In this document: piece by piece, positions 8,872 through 17,469 of the stretch
How the letters are laid out: each line of letters starts with the position of its first letter
How positions within the stretch are numbered: position 1 is the stretch's first letter
Origin: Vulcanimicrobiota bacterium
Lineage (GTDB): Bacteria; Vulcanimicrobiota; Xenobia; Xenobiales; JADMJV01
NCBI GenBank assembly: GCA_019637395.1
Contig: JAHBVR010000008.1
Span: 124,001 to 188,000, forward strand
Direction: 5' to 3'
DNA: 64,000 nucleotides
Made by a program: the position numbers and the translations under genes
Notes under the pieces: generated by a model
Seen by the model: only the letters and a program-made list of their open reading frames with translations
The model's database searches: none
What the model was told of the DNA's origin: nothing

Positions 8872-9216
8872 TTAGACTTCAAACAGGGGGCGGTTGTCGA
8901 TCTGAATCTGATGCCCCTCTGCCAGAGTCACCACCGCGCGCTTACGGTCGGAGGTGCTTCCCACCACTCGGCCGCGGCGCTTGACTTTGCCGGGCAGAAT
9001 GGAGGTGGTTACTTTGGTCACCTTCACTTTGAAGATGTCCTGGATGGCGTTGCGAATTTCGATCTTGTTGGCGCGCAAGTTCACTTCGAAGGTGTACTTG
9101 TTGACGGCCGACAGGTTCATCGACTGTTCCGTAACGATGGGTTTGCGAATGACGTCATGAGCCGTCATGCGGCGCAAATCGGCGACGCTCGATAAGGGTT
9201 TTGCGGGGCGGCTCAC
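8872..9216 (-). CDS. rplW: 50S ribosomal protein L23
   Basis: Docking site for trigger factor and SRP at the tunnel exit. The body DVIRKPIVTEQSMNLSAVNKYTFEV begins at about residue 20, and EIRNAIQDIFKVKVTKV is the classic central motif. The ATG at 9216 overlaps the rplD stop (ATGA) and is chosen for that reason, giving 114 residues. A second ATG sixteen codons later would give a more typical N-terminus. Confidence 0.95.
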   Translation of the reverse strand: MSRPAKPLSSVADLRRMTAHDVIRKPIVTEQSMNLSAVNKYTFEVNLRANKIEIRNAIQDIFKVKVTKVTTSILPGKVKRRGRVVGSTSDRKRAVVTLAEGHQIQIDNRPLFEV

Positions 9217-9854
9217 GAGAGAACTTCCTCCAGTTTGGTGATGGCGTCTTTGGTGGCCAGGATGCGCTTGCTGTTGACCACGTCCACGACGTTGACGCGC
9301 TCGGCCACGATGACTTCGACGCCGGGGATGTTGGCGGCCGATTTCATCACCACGTTGTCCTGGACTCCGATGAGCAGCAGGGTGTGGCTGGTGGAGACGC
9401 TGTGGTCATCCTGGGTCAGGCTCTTGAGCATGTCGACCACGGCCCTGGTTTTGAAGCCGTCCAGCTTCACTTCCGAAACGGCCGTAAAGGCTTCTTCGCG
9501 GACGCGCTGGGAGAGCGCGGAGCGAAGAGCGGCGTGACGCATGGTCTTGGGCAGAACCTGGGTGTACTTGCGGGGGGTGGGACCAAAGGTGGTTCCGCCG
9601 CCCTTCCACAGAGGGGAGCGACGGCTGCCGGCGCGAGCGCCGCCCGTGCCTTTTTGGCGCCAGGGCTTGCGACCGCCACCGCGGACTTCGCCCTTGCCCT
9701 TGGTGTCGTGGGTGCCGTGCCGGGCATTGGCCATCAGGCCCACGTAGATCTGGTGAATCAGAGATTCCTTGTACTCGGCGCCGAAGATGGCGTCTTTGAG
9801 TTCGATGTCGCCGACGACTTTGCCGGCCATGTCGTGAAGTTTAATCTTCGCCAT
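9213..9854 (-). CDS. rplD: 50S ribosomal protein L4
   Basis: A 213-residue protein whose loop reaches into the exit tunnel; in enterobacteria it also represses the S10 operon. The tunnel loop [22 protein letters not shown] (in part [17 protein letters not shown]) and [12 protein letters not shown] are conserved, and the C-terminal Rossmann-like half ends ITKLEEVLS. It overlaps rplW by four bases and follows rplC by thirteen. Confidence 0.97.
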   Translation of the reverse strand: MAKIKLHDMAGKVVGDIELKDAIFGAEYKESLIHQIYVGLMANARHGTHDTKGKGEVRGGGRKPWRQKGTGGARAGSRRSPLWKGGGTTFGPTPRKYTQVLPKTMRHAALRSALSQRVREEAFTAVSEVKLDGFKTRAVVDMLKSLTQDDHSVSTSHTLLLIGVQDNVVMKSAANIPGVEVIVAERVNVVDVVNSKRILATKDAITKLEEVLS

Positions 9855-9867
9855 TTGCGTCGTCTCC

Positions 9868-10494
9868 TTACTTACGGCCCGACTCGCGGACCGTGATCAG
9901 GCGACCGTTGGGGCCGGGCACGGAACCTTTGACGAGCAGGAGATTGCGCTCGGCGTCGAGGCGAACCACGGTGAGACCGAGAGCGGTGACGCGAGCGTTG
10001 CCCATTTGACCGGGCTTGCGCATACCGGGCAGGCTACCCATCTGGGTGGTGCCGGTAGAGGCGGGGCGGCGGTGCACCTTGGAGCCGTGCGTGCGCGGGC
10101 CGCCACCAAAGTTGTGGCGCTTCATCGTTCCCTGGAAGCCCTTGCCTTTGGAGGTGCCGATCACGTCGACTTTGGTGATGCCGTCGAAGATGTTGACGGT
10201 GACTTCGTCACCGAAAGCTTCGAGGTTGTCCACGCGGACTTCTTTCAGATAGCGGAAGACGGGCTTGCCGTGCTTCTTGAATTGTCCGCGGCGGGGACCG
10301 TTGATGACCTTCTTGGCGCGAGCTTCGCCGATCTCTTCGTATCCCAGCTGGACGGCCTTGTAGCCGTCTTTTTCTTCGGTTTTGCGTTGGATGACCGGGC
10401 AAGGACCCACTTCCAGCACCGTTACGGGAACGGCATTGCCGGTCGGGTCGAAGACTTGGGTCATACCAATCTTCTTACCTAATATGGCTTTCAT
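9868..10494 (-). CDS. rplC: 50S ribosomal protein L3
   Basis: A 208-residue early-assembly protein close to the peptidyl-transferase centre. It begins MKAILGKKIGMTQVF and has the family signature region GPRTHGSKVHRRPASTGTTQ and MRKPGQMGNARVT. Here it is the first gene of the operon: rpsJ, which normally precedes it, lies 8.6 kb away behind tuf. Its own promoter and leader are described separately. Confidence 0.98.
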   Translation of the reverse strand: MKAILGKKIGMTQVFDPTGNAVPVTVLEVGPCPVIQRKTEEKDGYKAVQLGYEEIGEARAKKVINGPRRGQFKKHGKPVFRYLKEVRVDNLEAFGDEVTVNIFDGITKVDVIGTSKGKGFQGTMKRHNFGGGPRTHGSKVHRRPASTGTTQMGSLPGMRKPGQMGNARVTALGLTVVRLDAERNLLLVKGSVPGPNGRLITVRESGRK

Positions 10495-10578
10495 TCTATA
10501 CCCTCGATATGACGCATAAGTCTAGCCAAAGATCTCAGCGGCGCCAGTGCTACGTGCACCAAAGGTGGTGAACGCGCT

Positions 10579-10631
10579 TAAGGGGCCGCTTGCTTGCCGG
10601 CCCCTTATTCTATACCAGCGAGAGTCGCTGG
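10579..10631 (-). promoter_or_regulatory. Structured leader of the rplC operon
   Basis: The leader of about 165 bases between the promoter and rplC holds two hairpins. The first (10615-10631) is a perfect 6-base-pair stem with a 5-base loop. The second (10579-10607) is a perfect 10-base-pair GC-rich stem with a 9-base loop. Only a short UUAAG follows the second stem, so it is at best a weak terminator. Its place matches where S10-operon leaders regulated by L4 carry their attenuator; regulation is inferred. Confidence 0.5.
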
Positions 10632-10666
10632 CTTAGTCGATCACGCTTGCGCAATGTCGAGCGACT

Positions 10667-10695
10667 AATTTATGAGGATCGAGGCCGTCTGTCAA
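10667..10695 (-). promoter_or_regulatory. Sigma-70-type promoter of the rplC operon
   Basis: On the leftward strand a perfect -35 TTGACA (10690-10695) is followed after 17 bases by TAAATT (10667-10672), so transcription would start near 10660. The same TTGACA-17 layout is found ahead of rpsL and rpoB in this window, which strengthens all three calls. Confidence 0.7.
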
Positions 10696-10724
10696 CAGGT
10701 CTGTTCGATTTTTTGCGCTGGTAA

Positions 10725-11513
10725 CATGTTGTTTACCTCCCCGGGGCTCGGGCGGCCATCGACCTGAGGCGCGAAATGGACCTGGTGGTTCGGTTAAGGT
10801 TACGGGAGGGGGACGCTTATTTCGTCGTTCACGTTGAGCACGAGGCGCACAGCAGTGCGGACTTTCCGCCAAGGATGTTTCGCTACTTTTCCCGCCTGTG
10901 GGACCGATACGGGTTGCCGGTTTATCCCATCGCAGTCTTGTCTTTCCCAGGGAAAAAGCTGCGGCCGCAGCGCTACTGGCTGGACTTTCACGACCTGCGC
11001 GTTCTGGAGTTCCGTTACCGAACGGTGCAGTTGAATCAGCTGGACTGGCGAGCCTTCGTCGGCAGCCACAACCCGGTGGCCACTGCCCTGATGGCGCGCA
11101 TGAAGATTCGCAAGGCGGACCGGCCGCGGGTGAAGCTGCAATGCTTGCGCTTGCTGGTCACTCTGCGTCTGGATCGGCGGCGCAGCGGCTTGATAGCGCA
11201 TTTTGTGCATAGCTACCTGCGGTTAAACCAGGACGAGGTGAGGATTTACCGGGAGGCTCTAGAACTTACCCCGATGGGAGAAAGGCAAGAAATTATGCAG
11301 TACACGAATGAATGGATCGAGCAGGGACTGGCTGAGGGTCTCAGGCGAGGTCTGGCGATGTTCCTGAAGCTGCAGTATGGCGAGCGGGCTCTGGAGCTGA
11401 TTCAGCGGCTGCACTCACTGGACCTCTCCGGACTGGAGAAGCTTCAACAGCAACTGGAATCAGGAGTGGAACTTGAACAACTGGTGCCGAGCGTTCAAGA
11501 GGGTAGGCGGTAG
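10725..11513 (+). pseudogene. 5'-truncated Rpn-family (PD-(D/E)XK) nuclease / putative transposase
   Basis: Members of this family are recombination-promoting nucleases with an N-terminal PD-(D/E)XK fold and a helical tail. The readable frame is open from 10725, with an ATG at 10776 giving 245 residues. It shows the RREMDLVVRLRLREGD strand, the VHVEHEAH active-site segment, the middle ALMARMKIRKADRPRVKLQC region, and the tail GLAEGLRRGLAMFLKLQYG. About 45-50 residues that normally precede RRE-DL are missing, and the frame instead begins in the divergent rplC promoter region. It is probably a remnant, although a short functional protein cannot be excluded. Its 3' end overlaps the convergent gene by 19 bases. 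Confidence 0.6.
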
Positions 11514-12997
11514 GATTCATCCTGCTCGATTTGAGCCAGCACCCAGTCGAAGTCGCCCTGGGTGATGGTGCTGCCGCAGTATTCGCATTGGCCGGCCTGG
11601 CTGATGCGGTCGAGCGGGGCGCCGCAGCTGGGGCAGGTTCCGGCCGGGCGGGTCTCGGAGGGCGGTTGATAGCCGACCTTGCGAATCAGGGTCCAGTATT
11701 CACTGAACACTCGGGGTTGGTTGGGATTGCCGCCCAGGCGTCTGCCGCTGGACTTTTCCAGGGTGATATCGATCATCGAGGCAAAGATGCGCACCGTGAC
11801 GGCGTCGAAATACGCGTCCGTTTCGATGTTGCAGAGTTCGATCTTGAGCACTTTGATCTGCGACAACTGATTGACCACGCCCTGGCGCTGATAGGCTTCG
11901 ATCCAGTAGCGGTGGGTCTGATAAAGCGAGTCGGTTTCGTAGGGTCGGGCCCGTTCCCACTGCTGGTCCGACCAGGCTTGCTGGAGCGCCATAAAGATCT
12001 CCACCAGACGGGCTTCGAACTGTGTCTGCACAAATTCGGGATAGCGGGCCTGGAAGGCTCGCCAACGTTGGCCCAGTTGAGGACTGCGCCGGGTGGGCAG
12101 GTTGGTGCCGCGTTCGGGAGCCTGTTCGCCCAGTCCCAGTTGGAGCTGCTGGGCGCGCTCCTGGACCTGCACCTGAACCACGACCCAGCCGTAGTCACCG
12201 GTGTTGACCAGCTTATCGCAGTATGGGCAGAGTCCGTCTTTGCCTACCTCGCCGGACTGGCCGCAGTTGGGACAACCCAGGCGCACGGTCCCCACCGGGA
12301 TGGGGCCCGGACTGGTGACGCCGGCCTTGCGTTGAAAAGTCCAGCGCTCTTTGCTGTAGATTCTCTCTTCGCGGTCGCCGTGCAGTTCGGTGAAATTGCT
12401 CTCCAAGGTCAAGATGATGCGCACCCGGTTTTGGACGATCGTCTGGCTGAGGATTCGGGCGGCTCCCAAAAGGACGTTTTTGACGCCGGTCACCTGCTGG
12501 TTATGAGTCAGTTTGAGCATTGATTCGCGCACCTGGGGACTCAGATAGTGGCCCACCTCGGCCAGGTCGCCGCAACGTCCCTGTTGCACCTGAGTATACA
12601 GAAGCCCGATAAAGTCTCGGAAGACGTAGTAGGAAAAATTGGGATCGGGATTGCCCTTGGCCAGGGGCTGAACGTGAAAGACGTCGGCGTCGGGAACTTC
12701 GATGCCCGTCGAAGCCGGAAGGTTGCGCTTGAGGACGGTTTCCAGTCCCGGACTGTTCTGGTTAGCCATCCAGAAGAAAAGCACGACGAGCAGCACCGGA
12801 ATGCCCACCGCCGGGTAGCGAATCAGCAGCTCCAGCAGAAAAAAGATCAGCTGGCTGCTGTCTCCACCGCCTCCCGAAGGCGCAGAGGACGAGCCGGAGT
12901 AGGACGGGGACGACGGAGCGGAGTAGCTCTCTCCGCCACCCAGCCGGGCCCAGGCCGGCGCCGTCAATAACAGTATCCAGAGAACCCGGCTCAGCAC
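11495..12997 (-). CDS. Membrane-anchored Tim44-like protein with two zinc ribbons
   Basis: Starts at a GTG that overlaps the end of the upstream gene by seven bases, giving 500 residues and a clean signal peptide (VLSRVLWILLLTAPAWA). A Gly/Ser-rich stretch and a membrane segment near residues 50-78 follow. Two copies of a Tim44-like alpha/beta domain occupy about residues 115-240 and 300-435. Each is followed by a zinc ribbon, CPNCGQ...CPYC and CPSCGAP...CEYCGS. Bacterial Tim44-like proteins are membrane proteins of uncertain role. The paired TPM-domain gene suggests they act together. Starting further upstream would add 76 residues lying entirely within the upstream gene and of low-complexity character, so that start is rejected. 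Confidence 0.75.
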   Translation of the reverse strand: MLSRVLWILLLTAPAWARLGGGESYSAPSSPSYSGSSSAPSGGGGDSSQLIFFLLELLIRYPAVGIPVLLVVLFFWMANQNSPGLETVLKRNLPASTGIEVPDADVFHVQPLAKGNPDPNFSYYVFRDFIGLLYTQVQQGRCGDLAEVGHYLSPQVRESMLKLTHNQQVTGVKNVLLGAARILSQTIVQNRVRIILTLESNFTELHGDREERIYSKERWTFQRKAGVTSPGPIPVGTVRLGCPNCGQSGEVGKDGLCPYCDKLVNTGDYGWVVVQVQVQERAQQLQLGLGEQAPERGTNLPTRRSPQLGQRWRAFQARYPEFVQTQFEARLVEIFMALQQAWSDQQWERARPYETDSLYQTHRYWIEAYQRQGVVNQLSQIKVLKIELCNIETDAYFDAVTVRIFASMIDITLEKSSGRRLGGNPNQPRVFSEYWTLIRKVGYQPPSETRPAGTCPSCGAPLDRISQAGQCEYCGSTITQGDFDWVLAQIEQDESYRLPS

Positions 12998-13605
12998 AGA
13001 ATACGTACCTGATCGCTCAGTTCGTTCTGATCGTCCTCGGCTCGCGGGGCTTGCTCGCGCAACAGCGGCGCCAGTTCCTCGAGCACCCGGCTGACTGCTT
13101 TCTCCAGTTGATCCCATCCCCGGGCCGCGTCCAGGCGGGCCTGCAACTGATTCCAGCGCGCTCCCGGCACCCGTCCGGTCAATCCCAGGTCGGGGCGTAA
13201 CAGCGCCACCCGCTCGAAGCGACACACCAGAACCAGCAGGCCCATACGCTCGCGCGTGTGGCTCACCTCCAGGCGCGTAAAGGCCAGGTCGGCGCTACGC
13301 TCCGCTTGCTGGCGCCGGCGACGCGCACTGGTCATCCAGCGTCTTAGCCAGGGAGCGCGCCAACTGGCCAGGTAGCCCAGCGCTCCCACGAAAACGGTGT
13401 TGAGAACCAGCCCTTCGGGGTGAAACACAATGGGACTGTGGACCATGATCAGCAGCGTCAGCAAACTGGCCAGAACCGCCCATTTCCAGTTGGCCTCGCA
13501 GTAGTCGTCAGCCTGAGCTTGTTCCGCCACTACCACTTCGGCGCAACTCCCGCTTTCGATCTGGGCTACCTGAGTCTGCCATAACGAATGTCTCTCAGGA
13601 GTCAT
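12991..13605 (-). CDS. TPM-domain membrane protein
   Basis: A 204-residue protein starting at ATG 13605. Residues about 35-78 form two close membrane segments (WAVLASLLTLLIMV and LVLNTVFVGALGYLASW). The N-terminal SGSCAEVVVAEQ and the segment HTRERMGLLVLVCRFERVALLRPD resemble the TPM (TLP18.3/Psb32/MOLO-1) fold interrupted by the membrane hairpin. A TTG fourteen codons upstream is an alternative start. It is translationally linked to the Tim44-like gene behind it, and the same pairing of TPM and Tim44-like domains is known in other bacteria. Biochemical function unknown. Confidence 0.6.
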   Translation of the reverse strand: MTPERHSLWQTQVAQIESGSCAEVVVAEQAQADDYCEANWKWAVLASLLTLLIMVHSPIVFHPEGLVLNTVFVGALGYLASWRAPWLRRWMTSARRRRQQAERSADLAFTRLEVSHTRERMGLLVLVCRFERVALLRPDLGLTGRVPGARWNQLQARLDAARGWDQLEKAVSRVLEELAPLLREQAPRAEDDQNELSDQVRILC

Positions 13606-13684
13606 GGCGGATCGGTTTCCCGGTCGGCCCGCCCCGACCTTTCCCAAGGGCGTCCAAACCTCTGGATCCGGGAGACTGTTGAAT

Positions 13685-14254
13685 TTACCGGGGCGGTCCT
13701 TGCCAGACCCCTTGAGCCAATCCCCAACTGGCTGCCAGAGCGGTTGAGGAGGCCAGCGTGGCGCCGCCCATCATGGCTAACCCCCCGGGGTCGTGAATGA
13801 TGGCGCCGGGAGTGGCCACGATTCCTCCGAAGCCTCCGATGGCGCCCAGGGCGGCGCCGAAGGTCATGGCTCCGAATCTTTCGTCGGCGGCTGCTTTGCC
13901 CTCGAGCCCGTTCAGCTGGACCAGCTTGTCACCGGCCACTTTGCCGATGCCGGCCCCGATCATGCCACCCATGAGAAGGTTGGTGAGAAAACCGCCCAGG
14001 GGGACCCAAAGTGGAATGGCCGCGCTGACGGCGCTGGTCACGGCCAGGGGCACGGTCAGGGCGGTGCTGGCCAACAGAGCGTTGACGCCCGCGTTCTTGA
14101 GACCGTGGACCAGGCGACCACCGGCTTTTTGCAGGAGGCCGGGCGGTCCCGGCTGGTAGCCGTCTTGTGGTGGAGGAGAAGGGTTCGGGTCGCTCTTGAT
14201 TTGAACGGGCAAACCACGGGTGGGCGTCGCGTTGAGATTCTGTTGAATTTTCAT
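13685..14254 (-). CDS. Glycine-rich hydrophobic protein of unknown function
   Basis: A 189-residue protein I do not recognise. A polar, proline-rich N-terminus (MKIQQNLNATPTRG, then SDPNPSPPPQDGYQPGPPG) precedes a long hydrophobic region rich in Gly and Ala. That region has repeated stretches such as LLMGGMIGAGIGKVAGD and FGAALGAIGGFGGIVATPG, like glycine-zipper membrane-inserting proteins. No signal peptide is evident. It stands alone, with about 80 bases to the gene downstream and 100 bases to the one upstream. Confidence 0.6.
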   Translation of the reverse strand: MKIQQNLNATPTRGLPVQIKSDPNPSPPPQDGYQPGPPGLLQKAGGRLVHGLKNAGVNALLASTALTVPLAVTSAVSAAIPLWVPLGGFLTNLLMGGMIGAGIGKVAGDKLVQLNGLEGKAAADERFGAMTFGAALGAIGGFGGIVATPGAIIHDPGGLAMMGGATLASSTALAASWGLAQGVWQGPPR

Positions 14255-14356
14255 GAGGCGCTCCTTTATCTGTCTTTTCTCAGCTTAACAACCCGAGAAA
14301 GCGGCGCTCAGGGGGGAAATGGAAACAGGCTGTTACCGATGTTAAGAGTTTACGAT

Positions 14357-14938
14357 CTAGGACGAGCGAAGCTGGTAGACCCGCCAGCTGAGCGTGGCCA
14401 GCAACAATACGGCTAGCGAAGCCCAGCCCAGAGCTCCCATCACTTCGAGCAGTTGTTGCACGCGGTCTTGGAAAAAGTAGCCGGGAATCACGTAGAGCAG
14501 CACCCAGAAGCTTTGTCCGAGCAGACTCCAGGTGAGGAACTTGTGGGAAGCATAGTCGGCCATGCCACAGTTGAAGTTGACCCAGGGACCCAGCGGTACC
14601 AGCCAGCGCGTCAAGAAGATGCTGGGACCCTGCACTCTGGCCTGGTAGCGGACGGCTTTGTCCAGCGCGTGGCGCAGGCTGAGCCGGTCAGCCCAGTCGA
14701 GAATGCGTTGGCGGCCGGCCAGGCGGGCCAGCCAGAAAGCCAGCAGGTCTCCGCTGACGGCCGCGGCCACCACTCCGAAGAGGACGCCGGCCAGGCTCCA
14801 TTGAGCTCTCCTGGCAAAGGAGCCGGCCGCCACCAGGGCCAGGCTGAGCCCCGGCATGGGGACGCCGAAGCAGCAGATGGCCGTGCCCACAAAGAGCACG
14901 GGCAGGCCGTAGTGAGTGAGTAAGGCGCTCAGGTCCAT
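14357..14938 (-). CDS. DedA/VTT-family membrane protein
   Basis: A 193-residue integral membrane protein with the DedA order: N-terminal hydrophobic segment (GLPVLFVGTAICCFGVPMPG), a reentrant loop with the small-residue GSFARRAQWS region, GDLLAFWLARLAGR, and FLTRWLVPLGPWVNFNCGMADY, which corresponds to the family FxxRFxPxxRxxxxxxAG motif in altered form. DedA/VTT proteins are implicated in lipid carrier flipping and membrane homeostasis. Here the second conserved arginine of the motif is not obvious, so substrate assignment is unsafe. The gene is isolated on both sides. Confidence 0.75.
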   Translation of the reverse strand: MDLSALLTHYGLPVLFVGTAICCFGVPMPGLSLALVAAGSFARRAQWSLAGVLFGVVAAAVSGDLLAFWLARLAGRQRILDWADRLSLRHALDKAVRYQARVQGPSIFLTRWLVPLGPWVNFNCGMADYASHKFLTWSLLGQSFWVLLYVIPGYFFQDRVQQLLEVMGALGWASLAVLLLATLSWRVYQLRSS

Positions 14939-15017
14939 CCTGGTTCAGCATAGGCGGGTGGGCACCGGGCGGGACAGGCGAGGAAATCCTGTCTGGGCGG
15001 TATTGGGGTCGTGGTGA

Positions 15018-16193
15018 TCAGACTCCGGGCACGCGTGGGTCGCGAATCACCCCTTCGTTGCTGATCAGGCCGGCCAGGGCGGGGTCGCGCAGCACTTCGG
15101 AGACCGGGCGTTCTTGTCCGTCCACAATCATGGTGCCACCTACCAGGCGCACGCCGTGGCTGTAGTCAGCGTAGCTGCTTTCATGGACGGTACTGAGGCC
15201 CTGGATCGGTTTGCCATTTTGTTGGTGCCATCCGTAGATCGCGACCCGATCCGGGTGTTGGGTCAGGCGGTTGGAGATGACCAGGTCCTTCTGGTGGCCG
15301 GCCGTGAGCCGTCCATGCTCGGCGCCGCGCCGGGCCATTTGCGTTTCCACCAGATCGTTGTGGCGCTGGTAGTAGTCGTTGGACATCATCTGAGCGCCCG
15401 CCGGCAGGGGCTGGGGGGTCAGTTTGGTGTCGGCCTGTTGGTAAATATCGTCGACCATCTTGGTGGTGGGCAGGCTGGTGCCGGTCTGGTCGGCAATTTT
15501 TTGGGCGGTTTGGGCGTCCATGGGAATGCGCACGAAGTCATCGTTGGAACCGATGGCCAGGTAGTCGGGCATGACCCGCAGGGTGCCGGTGTGGCCGTTG
15601 TTGCTGACCTGGATTTCGCGCATCTGGCGGGCGAAGTCGGGCACGTTGCCCTTTTGGATTTCCTGTAAAATCCTGGCTTCGCGTTGTTTGCGATCCAGGC
15701 CGCGGGTACTCTCGAGGAATTCTTTGCCGGTCATGGAGCCTTCCGGGCGCGGTGGAAGCGGAAGGCTGGCCTGGCTGGGCGCGCTTTGCGGCCGCTTCTC
15801 CGCCGCCGGCTGAGCGCTGGCCGGACTGGCCGGCTCAGGCCTGGGGGCTGGGGCGGGTTGCTGAGGGGCCGCGGGCCGGGCCACTCCGGGGCTGGCAGAT
15901 GACATCGGCCGGCTCGGGAGGGGGCGGCTTTGGACCGGCCGGTTGTGCTGGGGCCAATTTTGTACGGCGCGCTGGTAGGCCGGTTGCAGAGCGGGCTGGG
16001 CCCAGGATTGGAACAACTGCTGCAGCAGCGGCTCGTTGAAGAGTTCGTCGGCTTCTTCTTCCTCGTCCAGACTGGCTTCGTCATCAAGCGGAGAGGCTCC
16101 CCAGGCACTGATTTGCTCGTCCTCATGCCAGTGCGGGCGCGGGGAGTCCACCCGGTTTTCGTAGCGCGCGGGAGAACCTTCTCGGATTTTCAT
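15018..16193 (-). CDS. Conserved protein of unknown function with disordered N-terminal half
   Basis: 391 residues. The first 150 are acidic and then Pro/Ala/Ser-rich (LDDEASLDEEEEADELF, then PAPAPRPEPASPASAQPA), presumably disordered. From about residue 155 a compact domain follows with ARQMREIQV, VMPDYLAIGSNDDFVRIPM, LPTTKMVDDIYQQA, LTAGHQKDLVISNRL, RVAIYGWHQQNGKPIQGL and SYADYSHGVRLVGG. I recognise this as a widespread conserved hypothetical domain in high-GC bacteria and planctomycetes, without known biochemistry. The invariant-looking His, Asp and Tyr residues (GHQKD, YGWH, YADYSHG) suggest an enzyme. Confidence 0.7.
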   Translation of the reverse strand: MKIREGSPARYENRVDSPRPHWHEDEQISAWGASPLDDEASLDEEEEADELFNEPLLQQLFQSWAQPALQPAYQRAVQNWPQHNRPVQSRPLPSRPMSSASPGVARPAAPQQPAPAPRPEPASPASAQPAAEKRPQSAPSQASLPLPPRPEGSMTGKEFLESTRGLDRKQREARILQEIQKGNVPDFARQMREIQVSNNGHTGTLRVMPDYLAIGSNDDFVRIPMDAQTAQKIADQTGTSLPTTKMVDDIYQQADTKLTPQPLPAGAQMMSNDYYQRHNDLVETQMARRGAEHGRLTAGHQKDLVISNRLTQHPDRVAIYGWHQQNGKPIQGLSTVHESSYADYSHGVRLVGGTMIVDGQERPVSEVLRDPALAGLISNEGVIRDPRVPGV

Positions 16194-16303
16194 ATCAGCA
16201 AGACCTCTTTCCTGGTATTTGGATCGAGGCTAAGGGACGGCGATTATTTGGACCTTACCGGCGTTCGCTCGAGATGAACAGAATGTTACTAACCTTCGGG
16301 GAG

Positions 16304-17314
16304 TTACTCCCAGTGGGGAGGGACCTTTCGGTTGTCGGGGCTGGCGTCGGCGCGGGGCACGCGGAGGCGGATGTTCTGCTCGTTTTCATCGCAGGTGAGA
16401 GTGCCTTTGAGCTGCAGCGCCTGGTCATTCATGGCCACCACGCCGGCGTGGCTGGAGCTGACCTGCAGTTCCCCCTCCCAGTCGAGGTCCAGACGGATTT
16501 GTTCGGGGTCGACCGACAAAGTGACGGTGATTTGTTCCAGAGCTCCCTCGAGCAACAGATGAAGGCCGGCTTCGCAGACACGGAAGAGTCCCAGGCGGGT
16601 GCGTGAATCCAGCCGCAAGGGGCGGTCCGGGCGCACCAGTTGCCAGGGGATTCCCTGCAGGCCGCAGTTCTCCTGAAGCAGCCAGTCGATGGCCGCCTCC
16701 AGACCCAGTTCATCGAGAATTGGTGGCCGCAGTCCCTTCCAGAGTTGGCGGACGGAGCGTAGAATACTATCGATGGAAAGAGTCAGCCTGGCGGCGTGAG
16801 CTTCGGACCCTTCGGGTAGTTTCGACTTTAGCCAGGAGACTTCAAACTTGAGAGCGCTCAGCGATTGGCCGAGCTGGTCGTGAAGTTCGCGGGCGATTCG
16901 TGCCTTTTCTTGTTCCTGGAGACTTTGCATGCGGGCGGCGATGGCCCGGGCCAGGGGCTCGTGGGCCACCCGATAAGTGACGTCTTCGAGAAAGGAGAGA
17001 AAATGCGTCGGCTCGCCCTCCGCATCTCGCTTGAGGGTCGTCTGCAGCAGCACCCACACCACCGCTCCATCCTTGCGCACGTAGCGCTTGAGTTCTTGCT
17101 GAAAACGTTCGTAGTGGCGCAGAGCCTGATCGACAATGTTGACGCTCAGAGCTCGATCTTCCGGATGGGTGACGTCGCGCACGCGCATGGATTTCAATTC
17201 ATGCGCTTCGTAACCCAAAAGTTTGCACAGGGCGTTATTGGTGCGTAGCCAGCAGCCGTCTAAAGAGACTTCCGCTACCGCCCGCTCGGATTCTATGAAG
17301 GAATCATAGCTCAA
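16304..17314 (-). CDS. PAS-domain histidine kinase (HisKA_3 type) with degenerate ATPase domain
   Basis: 336 residues from a TTG start. Residues about 5-115 form a PAS/PAC domain (VSLDGCWLRTNNALCKLLGY and VLLQTTLKRDAEGEPTHFL), with no membrane segment, so it is cytosolic. The NarL/DesK-type dimerisation box EKARIARELHDQLGQSLSALK places the phosphoacceptor at His145. The C-terminal region has the expected length, but the N-box reads FRVCEAGLHLLLEG without the usual asparagine. No DxGxG motif is seen where IRLDLDWEGEL and VVAMNDQALQLKG stand. It may not bind ATP. It follows the REC-pseudokinase gene by 155 bases and probably functions with it. Confidence 0.75.
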   Translation of the reverse strand: MSYDSFIESERAVAEVSLDGCWLRTNNALCKLLGYEAHELKSMRVRDVTHPEDRALSVNIVDQALRHYERFQQELKRYVRKDGAVVWVLLQTTLKRDAEGEPTHFLSFLEDVTYRVAHEPLARAIAARMQSLQEQEKARIARELHDQLGQSLSALKFEVSWLKSKLPEGSEAHAARLTLSIDSILRSVRQLWKGLRPPILDELGLEAAIDWLLQENCGLQGIPWQLVRPDRPLRLDSRTRLGLFRVCEAGLHLLLEGALEQITVTLSVDPEQIRLDLDWEGELQVSSSHAGVVAMNDQALQLKGTLTCDENEQNIRLRVPRADASPDNRKVPPHWE

Positions 17315-17469
17315 CTCAGATCGACCCCGGGCACTCTCACATTGCTCTTATCGACCACTATTCCAGTGAAACCAAGAGTGTCTTTTGGCCAGTCCTGACC
17401 ATTTTTCGGTAAGTTGATCGAACCAAATTTCACTAGGAAGCAGACCTCGCTGGTGGCGAGTGCGCCAGC

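Noticed and set aside
10633-10872. Leftward 79-codon frame over the rplC promoter
   Set aside because: It overlaps the promoter and the divergent remnant and has no family character.
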